Below, piece by piece: positions 56,521-64,000 of a stretch of DNA of 64,000 nt. The stretch spans positions 930,001 to 994,000 of the forward strand of contig JANEZZ010001900.1 of NCBI GenBank assembly GCA_026122225.1, given 5' to 3'. The stretch's first letter is position 1, and every line of letters begins with the position of its first letter. A program made the translations under genes and the position numbers. Source of the DNA: Heloderma charlesbogerti (lineage: Eukaryota > Chordata > Lepidosauria > Squamata > Helodermatidae). A model generated the notes under the pieces. It searched no databases, was not told where the DNA came from, and saw only the letters and a list, made by a program, of their open reading frames with translations.

Positions 56521-57337
56521 AACTATATAAAATTATAAAATAGAACAACAGTACTGTGCTGAAAGTGGGTTTCTCAATGGCAGAAGAAGTTGTTGGGCAT
56601 TTTTTAGTGGTGCGGATTAATTAAGGAAGTGTAGTTAATGGAGTTGTATTCCTTTCTCATGATCTGTATGCACAATGTTAAGGAACCACTACATAAATCT
56701 GAAAATCTGGTGTAGCAGCCAGCACGCCAAGGAATGAACTACTAGTGCAACAGGAATTTATGTTTCCTGAAGCTGCTCATTTCTGGAACAGGGCAGGTCA
56801 GCAGAGATCACAGACGGGGCTCCACTGGCCTGGCCTGTTCCAAAAATAAGTGTTTCCCATTGTTTCTGTGCTTGCTTCAGGAACTGCTATCTCCTCTTGC
56901 ACTAGTGGTCTACTCCGTGAGAGCAAGAGGACTAGTGGAGGCAGCTGTCCCAACTGACATGGAAAAGATGTCATATGACAAGGGTCTTTTCACATCGTAA
57001 AAGGTTGACACCTCATTATTTTAACGCACCATCAATATAACACAGCTACAGTAGGATTTATTTATTTATTTCTATACCGTCCAATAGCTGAAGCTCTCTG
57101 GGCGGATCACAAAAATTAAAACCAAACAGCACACAATAAAACAATTTAAAATATATAGAACATTAAAACCACAATATAACAATACAACCACAATAAAACC
57201 TAGCAACAGTGCAGGAATTTAAAATACAGATTTAAAACAGCAAAGCTAAAAGTTTAGAAAGCTAAAATGCCTGGGAAAATAAAAAGGTCTTCACCTGGTG
57301 CCAAAAGGAATACAATGTAGGTGCCAGGCGAACCTCA

Positions 57338-60229
57338 CTAGGGAGCTCTTTCCACAGCCGGGGTGCCACAGCAGAAAAAGCCCCCTAGCCACCGCCTCAC
57401 TTCCTTTGGCAGGGGCTCACGGAGAAGGGCCGCTGACCATGATCTTAAGGTCCGGGCAGGCACATATGGGAGGAGGCGATCCTTCAGGTAACCTGGCCCC
57501 AAGCCGTTAAGGGCTTTAAATGTTAATACCAGCACTTTGAATCGGGTCCGGAAATGGACTGGCAGCCGGTGCAGCTGGAAAAGTACTGGCGTAATATGAG
57601 CTCACAGGCCAGTCCCTGTTAACAATCTTGCTCCCCTATTTTGGACCAGCTGAAGTTTCCGGACTGTTTTCAAAGGCAGCCCCACGTATAACGCATTGCA
57701 GTAATCCAGATGAGAAGTTATCAGAGCATGGATAACTGTCACTAGGCTATCTCTGTCCAGATAAGGGCATAGTTGGTATACCAGCCTAAGCTGAGAAAAA
57801 GTGCTCTGTGCCACTGATTCCACCTGTGCCTCAAGTGACAGCTCTGGATCCAGAAGCACCCCCAAACTACAAACCTGATCCTTTAGGGGGAGTGCAACCC
57901 CCTCCAGAACAGGTTGAATATCACCTAGCCAGGCAGACGAACCACCCACTAACAGTACCGTGTCCAGGCACTGATTCGGAACAGCCACTGCCTCACCTGG
58001 TTTTGATGAGAAAGAGAGGTAGAGCTGGGTGTCATCCGCATATTGATGGCACCTCAGCCCACACCTCCAGATAACCTCCCCCAGCGGTTTCATGTAGATG
58101 TTAAACAGCATAGGGGATAAAATAGAGCCCTGTGGAACCCCATGGCACAATTGCCATGGCACAGAGCAATAATCCCCCAGCACCACCTTCTGGAATCAGC
58201 CATCCAAGTAGGAGCGGAACCACGGTAGTGCAGTGCCTCCAACTCCCAACCCAGACAACCTATCCAGAAGGATACCATGGTCAATGGTATCGAAAGCTGC
58301 TGAGAGGTCCAGAAGAATCAACAGGGTCACACTCCCCCTGTCCCTCTCCCAGCAGAGGTCATCCCACAGTGCGACCAAGGCAGTTTCCATTCCAAAACCA
58401 GGCCTGAAGCCCGATTGAAATGGATCTAGATAATCCGTTTCATTCAACAGTGCCTGGAGCTGTCCTACAACCACCCGCTCAAGTACCTTGCCCAGGAAGG
58501 GGATGTTGGCCACACTGGCCTAGAATTGTTAACATCCTCTGGGTCCAGGTTAGGCTTTTTCAGGAGTGGTCTAATCACCGCCTCTTTTAAAGTGCAGGCA
58601 CCACTCCCTCTCTCAAGGACGAATTTACAACCTCCTGGACCCAGCCGGACATCCCCTCCTTGTTCGATTTAATAAGCCATGAAGGGCAAGGGTCAAGCAC
58701 ACAAGTGGTCGATCGGACTTGGCCAAGCACCTTGTCCGCATCCTCAGGCCTCAATAACTGAAACTCATCCAATAAAACTGGACCAGACGGTGCTCTGAAC
58801 GCCTCTACCAATGGAACTGCATCTTGGTGTCCAATTCATGATGAATCTGAGCAACTTTATCTTCAAAGTGCCTTGCAAACTTATTACAGCATGCCACCGA
58901 GGGTTCCACTGTCTCTCTCCCTGGCCCAGAATGTAACAGGCCATGAACCACTTGGAAAATCTCTACTGGACGACACCGAGAAGATGCAATGCTGGTGGAA
59001 AAGAACTGTCTCTTTGCCACCCTCACCGCCACAGAGTAGGCTCTATAGTGGGCTCTTACCTGTGTTCGGTCAGACTCAGCACAAGTTTTCCTCCCCCTGC
59101 ATTCTAGCTGCTTCCCCTCTTGCTTCATTGCCCTCAGCTCAGGTGTACACCAAGGAGCTGGCTGGGCTCTGCTCAGAGGGAGAGGGTGCTTGGGCGTGAT
59201 CGTGTCAACTGCCCGAGTCATCTCTGCATTCCACAGAGCGACCTGGGCTTCGACAGCAGCACCAGCCATACCAGCAGGAAAATCCCCCAGAGCCCTCTGG
59301 AATCCATCGGAATCCATTAGCCTCTGGGGGTGGACCATTTTAATAGGTCCCCCACCCTTGCAGAGGGGGAAGGCTGCCAGGAGTCTAAACCTCAGCAGGA
59401 AGTGATCTGACCATGACAAAGGGATAGATGTTAATTCCTCCACTTTCAGATCACCATCCTCCTGCCCAGTCGAGAAAACCAGATCAAGCGTGTGTCCTTT
59501 CATATGCATTGGGCTGATGACATGTTGGGACAGCCCCATGGTTGTCATGGCGGCCATGAAGTCCTGAGCCGCCCCGGATACAGCGGCCTCGGCATGGAAG
59601 TTGAGATCCCCCAGGACCATCATCCTAGGGGTCCTCAACACCAAGTCCGAGACCACCTCCGTCAGCTCAGGCAGGGAGTCTGATGTGCAACGGGGTGGGC
59701 GGTACACCAACAGAATCCCTAATCTGTCCCAGGTACCCAACACAAGGTACAAATACTCAAGATGTGCACTCAAATGAGCAGGAAGCCTGGAGAGGGAGAT
59801 TGAATTCCTATAGACCACAGCAACCCCCCCTCCCCGACCCTCAAGTCGGTGTTGGTGCTGCACTGAGTACCCAGGAGGGCACAGCTGGGAGAGAGTGACC
59901 CCTCCCAGTTCCCCCACCCAGGTCTCAGTAATACATGCCAGGTCAGCCCCCTCATCCACAATCAAATCATGGATGAGGGAGGTCTTATTTTGGGCCGACC
60001 TGGCATTCAGCAGCAGCACCACCAGACCCGAGGGCAGACTGGTAAGGCTGCCAGGAACTATCAGGTTGGGGGAAGAACCAGAAGAGGGGACAGCTGTAAG
60101 GTGTCTAGCCCCTCTTCTCCTCAGCTGGCCTGTTAATCCCCCAATGCCATACCTCCCCCTGCCCGTGACCACAGTTATAGTGGCACCTCCCCGACCCCCT
60201 GAGTTGCTCAATAGTCCTCCCAGGCACAT
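57338..60229 (-). pseudogene. L2-like ORF2: endonuclease + reverse transcriptase, frameshifted
   Basis: 60229-58805 (474 codons) encodes the AP-type endonuclease: LLNARSAQNKTSLI at about residues 73-86, ITETWVGELGG, RGGGVAVVYR, VLGDLNFHAEA and WSDHFLLRF. 58811-58587 continues in another frame (VRSTTCVLDPCPSWLI). After another frame change 58513-58196 has SGFRPGFGMETALVALWDDL and motif A LLDLSAAFDTIDHGILL. 58186-57602 has motif [18 protein letters not shown] and catalytic YADDTQLYL. Shortly after, the segment between YADD and LLVGGSS is shorter than usual for the family, so a deletion is likely. 57535-57338 is the C-terminus. At least four frame changes, so inactive. It works as a single polypeptide in intact relatives. 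Confidence 0.88.
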
Positions 60230-60501
60230 ATTAAAATGTTAGGATATAAAATGTACAACAGTGTAAAAGAATATAAAAAATAAAAGAGAACAGCAGCTAA
60301 GAAGAAGCAGATAAAGTCCACGTTTGCCCCTTTCTCCCTGGTCTTTAAAGCTGCTGCCCTCTGCTGCTGCTATTTGCTGCTGGTATCTGTGGATGCTGGT
60401 GTCTCTGGAGAGGCAGGTGGGTGGGTCTTCAGGTGCTGTTCTGTGCGACTCCAAGTGTGACACTTAGCGTCGCACTTGGCGCGATGCCGAGGCGCAGCCC
60501 C

Positions 60502-60645
60502 TGGCAGCCCCGCCTTAAGTACCTGTTTGGCAGGGGCAGAAGAAGGCTCAGGGTCTACCTGGTACAGCTGGCTGGTCCTCCTTCCCACAGGCTCCTTCCC
60601 GAGCAGCCTCTGGCAGCCCCGCCTTAAGTACCTTAAATGCAACTT
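60502..60645 (-). repeat. Duplicated block in the L2-like 5' region
   Basis: ctggcagccccgccttaagtacct occurs at about 60502-60525 and again at 60612-60635 on the plus strand, with GCAGCC-rich sequence before each. Tandem 5' repeats can serve as promoter units in LINEs; that role here is inference. Confidence 0.65.
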
Positions 60646-61429
60646 ACCATCTCCTTTGAAATCATATGAGACCCATCCCAATAGTTTTGATATGCAATGC
60701 TTCATTTTTGCCTTTGATTTTAAATGTTTTAATAAATAAAACTGGGAGAGATTTTGAAACATCACAGAATTATGGACACTTTTATTGCAGGAAAACACAC
60801 AAAGAAAATACACTACCTTGGGTTAGTCGGAAGTTTTATATATCTTTCTAATGTTGGGGGATGAGGATACATAGGAGAATACAAAAGTATTAATGACTAT
60901 CACATCCCTGTGTGTGTGTGCGTGTGAGTGTGTTTTAAAGAATTTTTTGAATCATTGCTTCTTACACTGAAATTGAGATAAGGCCTTTTCCCATTTCTCT
61001 TTATAACAAGACGAAATAATACAAATGCAAGTGTTTGAGTGAAGCAATGTATCAAATTGTGTCAGAATTTTATGGCAGCAACTTTAAATAAATAAAGTTA
61101 AATAATGGACAGAGACAACTATAAAAATACAGTAAATAACAAGCCAGAGAAATTATCAGCATGAGAATGCATATAAAAATATATTGCACCATTTTTGAGC
61201 CAGCTGTCTTGCTTTTATGAATTTCAAATAGTCCTATAATGGATTTATTAGCCATATAGGCCACTTTATTCTTATAACAGAAAGAGAATGATCTATAAAT
61301 TGGGAAATAGTTCGTTAACCTAATGACATGTTTACTTCCTCACTTCAGTAATATGTCTTGCTTATCCTTTCCATACATGTCTATATAATATGAAGTATCC
61401 AGATGTGTCATTGTCATATGCATTTATTT

Positions 61430-61520
61430 ATTAGTTTGTTACATTTTATATCCTGCTCTTCTTCCATGAATCTCAGAGCATCTTACATATGTAGGTAGCA
61501 TCCCAACCAGTCACTTCAGC
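61430..61520 (-). mobile_element. L2-like LINE 3' scrap
   Basis: tttatttattagtttgttac, tatcctgctcttcttccatg and cagagcatcttacatatg resemble the L2-type 3' end reverse complement. Confidence 0.6.
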
Positions 61521-63585
61521 AGTTGAACCATCTCACGTGCCTTCAGCCTGTCCCCTGTACATGCATTCATTAGCTGGCAAAATGTCTATGTTAAGCAGGG
61601 ACTCCAGAAGAAAGGGGGAAGAGGGGGCTGGATCCACCCTAAGATTGGCCAGGAAGTGCTAAGCCCACCCCCACCCCGATCATCAGGTCAAAAAAGAAAA
61701 AGAAAAAAAAAGACTGCTACTGTAAAAGATAGAGAAGAGAGAAAGTGCAGCATCTTTTGTAGGACCCAGCAACTGACTGCACTGTCTGGTGTATTGTGCT
61801 TTTGTAGCAGAGCTTTGCTGTGGAGAAAGAAGATGAGCTGAACTGATCTGAGAGCTAACGTGTGTGGAGAGAGAGAGAGAGAGAGAGAGATGGAGCTGAG
61901 AGTGAAGAGGCCAAGCCCTGAACAGTGAGCTCCTAGTTCTTCTATCATTCTATAATATTCATAAACTCTCTTTTAAGTTGATGGTGTTTATACTTATCAG
62001 CCTGATCCTTTGGGCTCTTGTAAGCTGAAGAAGCACAAATAAGCATTATTCAAGACCTGTTCCACTTCCTACTGACTAGCCCCCATCCCCATCCTCACTA
62101 CTGACTAAAATGTCCCTTAAGATGCTGCATAAGGATGCAGAGAGAGAGAACCAGAAATTGTGAGCTCTTGTCTGTGACAATCCCACCCCCGTCATTTCCT
62201 TACACATTTCCTTGTCAGCAACCCCTTAGGGATCTGGAGCTAAATAAGGTCATTTGTACCACTGAGATGGAGCATATGGATGCTGGGCTCCAAGGGAAGG
62301 CTTGAAATCCAAAACAAGTCACTTGGTGAAGGTAAGGATGACTAGACCTGAAAGAGCAGGGTTTGCACTAGGACCATAGCATGTGCATTGGGTGTTGTCA
62401 CTCTCTGAACAATAAATATGGAGGACTCTTTCACCATCAAGTGGCATCACAGGGAAGGAATGAACAGCCTCCTTTCTCCTCATGCATGGGGCAATTGGTA
62501 ATTTGGCTTCCTCTACTGCTATGAAGTTGGTAGTTCATTGGTCACATGTCTTTGCCAAATGGATTAACTTCATTTTGGCATTATAACAAGAGGAATATAT
62601 ACCTCCAGTTCTATTAAATCTCTTTCTCAAGTTGCTTGAAACTTCAGCCCTCTTGTTTTCTCATGAGATATTCACGCATGAATGGAACAGATCGTTTAAG
62701 CTGGCGATGTACTTGTGCTATTTTGCTAGGTTTTCAATAGCTTCATTAATCACTTGAGTGGTATTTCTTTTCAGCATATTATTTTTATGCTTTCACAAAC
62801 CACAGTTTGACCCAATGTTCCTAGTATCTTCCACTGACAGGTGTGTTCACTGCTACATAGGTTTCTATGCACTGTTATATTCTGAATTTCCTAATGAATT
62901 GGCTTTTCAAATGCTCACTGCTTCAAGGGCTAGGGGGAAAAACTATTGATGGATCTACTTAGTGCAAAGCTTTTATTTTTTTTCATTCAAACACAATAAA
63001 TGCTGTAAAGAAAGAAAAATCATTACATGAAATGCTCTCCAAAGTATGTTGATGTGAATGATTTCTCAATATGCAAAACTTTTAGTAGCATGGTCTTGAA
63101 AAAAGAACAAGACTGACATCTAGTGTGGAAAAGGCCCATAGCAATGGCTGATACCTTGCTTGTGAAACCATGTTGTTATTTCCTTTCTTTGGAGTGCTGT
63201 AATCAAGGTTACCTAAAACGTGACATTGTTATAGATACAAAAATAAATACCATAATTTCAGGAATGGTGGCTGCAATCATGCACACAGTTATGGGCAGTG
63301 CAATCCTATTCAACTCTGGACCATTAATAGCTGCGCAAAAGGAAAAACCAGCAAGCGAAGATAGAGCTTTTCCTATCTTGAAACCAGGGGACATTTTTCA
63401 CCCGTTGCTTTTGTGTGTGGGGGGGGGGGGCGTGCTGCGAAATCTGTAGGGTGGGCAGTTCATCTGGTTTGTGGGCCTTTTAAAGACAACATTGACACTG
63501 TTTTTTTAATTATTTGTTTGTAAAAAGATTTAGGGGACAGAGAAAATTTAGGGGGGCAGGCCCCACCTAGGCCCCCCTGGCTACA
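61521..63585. other. No gene; (GA)n at 61867-61890
   Basis: No recognisable coding sequence. The frame 63123-63449 is open for 108 codons without domains. A G-run occurs at 63420-63430. Confidence 0.45.
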
Positions 63586-63589
63586 GGCC

Positions 63590-63800
63590 TGCCTGGATAG
63601 GAGACTGAGCAAGGCACACAGGTGCCTGGTCTTCCACACTATGGTGAGATGCACTGTACTACTATTTACATTATAATTATTATTTCTAAATTTGCATCTG
63701 TACGTATACATTAGCACATGCAAAATGTATGGACATCAGCATCCTCTTTTTTTGGTGATGCATTTCTTCTTTCTTGCCGATTCAGAAGTGCTTATCTTTA
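63590..63800 (-). mobile_element. TAGGGTGGCCA-family DNA element, partial
   Basis: ggtgcctggtcttccacac, atggtgagatgcactgtact, aaatttgcatctgtacgtat and ttttttggtgatgcatttc match the left two thirds of the 31490 copy in reverse complement. The terminus with GGCCA is not present. Confidence 0.65.
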
Positions 63801-64000
63801 TCTATATCTATGTCTTGCTTTTCTACTGTTTTATGAATTTTATTTTTTTTGACTGGTTTAAAAATGGTAGTTATTAATTTAATATGATTTTATATGATTT
63901 TAATATGATTTAAGCTATGTTAATATGACTTTTGTATTAAATGTTGTGGTTAGAAATTGGGCAAAAAGGTGGAACAGCAATGTATTAAAATAACAAGTGT

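Larger units (their letters stand above)
57057..60650 (-). mobile_element. Nearly full-length L2-like (L2/CR1-group) LINE
   Basis: 3' end at 57057 (tttatttatttctataccgtc, ctctgggcggatcac). It covers the 3' UTR to about 57330, ORF2 57338-60229, and a GC-rich 5' region to about 60650. Most L2 copies are short 3' pieces, so 3.6 kb is unusual. The 5' region contains a duplicated block (60502-60530 and 60618-60645). Flanking duplications could not be made out. Confidence 0.85.

Overview
The window is repeat-rich vertebrate nuclear DNA, almost certainly from a squamate reptile. The strongest clues are a tRNA-headed SINE at 42379-42702 that matches the Sauria SINE, several BovB (RTE) LINEs including one with an uninterrupted 1047-codon ORF, L2/CR1-group LINEs, and SINE tails of the type common in lizards and snakes. 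I find no host protein-coding gene. The only long coding sequences belong to LINEs. A CpG-rich stretch at about 19840-20640 with a consensus splice donor is the only candidate for a host promoter or first exon.  Layout: 1-686 is the end of a palindromic hAT-like element. 2337-4711 is a composite of a palindromic element, a BovB with a second palindromic element in it, and a third DNA-element fragment. 4712-14318 is mostly single-copy-looking DNA with small repeats, including a 5S rRNA-derived DNA element at 8337-8898. 14330-19086 is an old full-length BovB on the minus strand, broken by a palindromic element (15390-16925) that is itself broken by a sister copy (15850-16643). 19221-25660 holds MITEs, the CpG-rich island, a tRNA-derived SINE, a 1 kb element with two inverted 5S-derived modules, and a 5S-headed SINE. 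27300-29480 is an L2 fragment split by two different palindromic hAT-like elements. 33253-36473 is a full-length BovB with an 11-bp target duplication. 36485-56520 carries the Sauria SINE, small DNA elements, a truncated palindromic element (46750-47258) and a GC-rich palindrome (49945-50265). 57057-60650 is a nearly full-length, frameshifted L2-like LINE on the minus strand.  The most unusual content is a family of non-autonomous elements present in seven copies (1, 2337, 3482, 15390, 15850, 27635, 46750). They have TAGGGATGT...ACATCCCTA termini and 8-bp target duplications, and their interior is built almost entirely of nested palindromes whose units share a TACGTAAA/TTTACGTA core. In one copy these add up to a 521-bp palindrome. 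Both ends carry outward-facing splice donors (GGTAAGT). One end also carries an exon-like module: a start codon inside a YY1-like motif, 33 or 36 open codons, an ETS-like motif and a phase-0 donor. Whether this family is already catalogued in repeat databases cannot be judged from sequence alone.  Nesting gives a relative chronology: L2 and the old BovB came first, then palindromic elements inserted into them, then a palindromic element inserted into a palindromic element. The intact BovB at 33253 has the fewest defects of the LINEs and may be the most recent.
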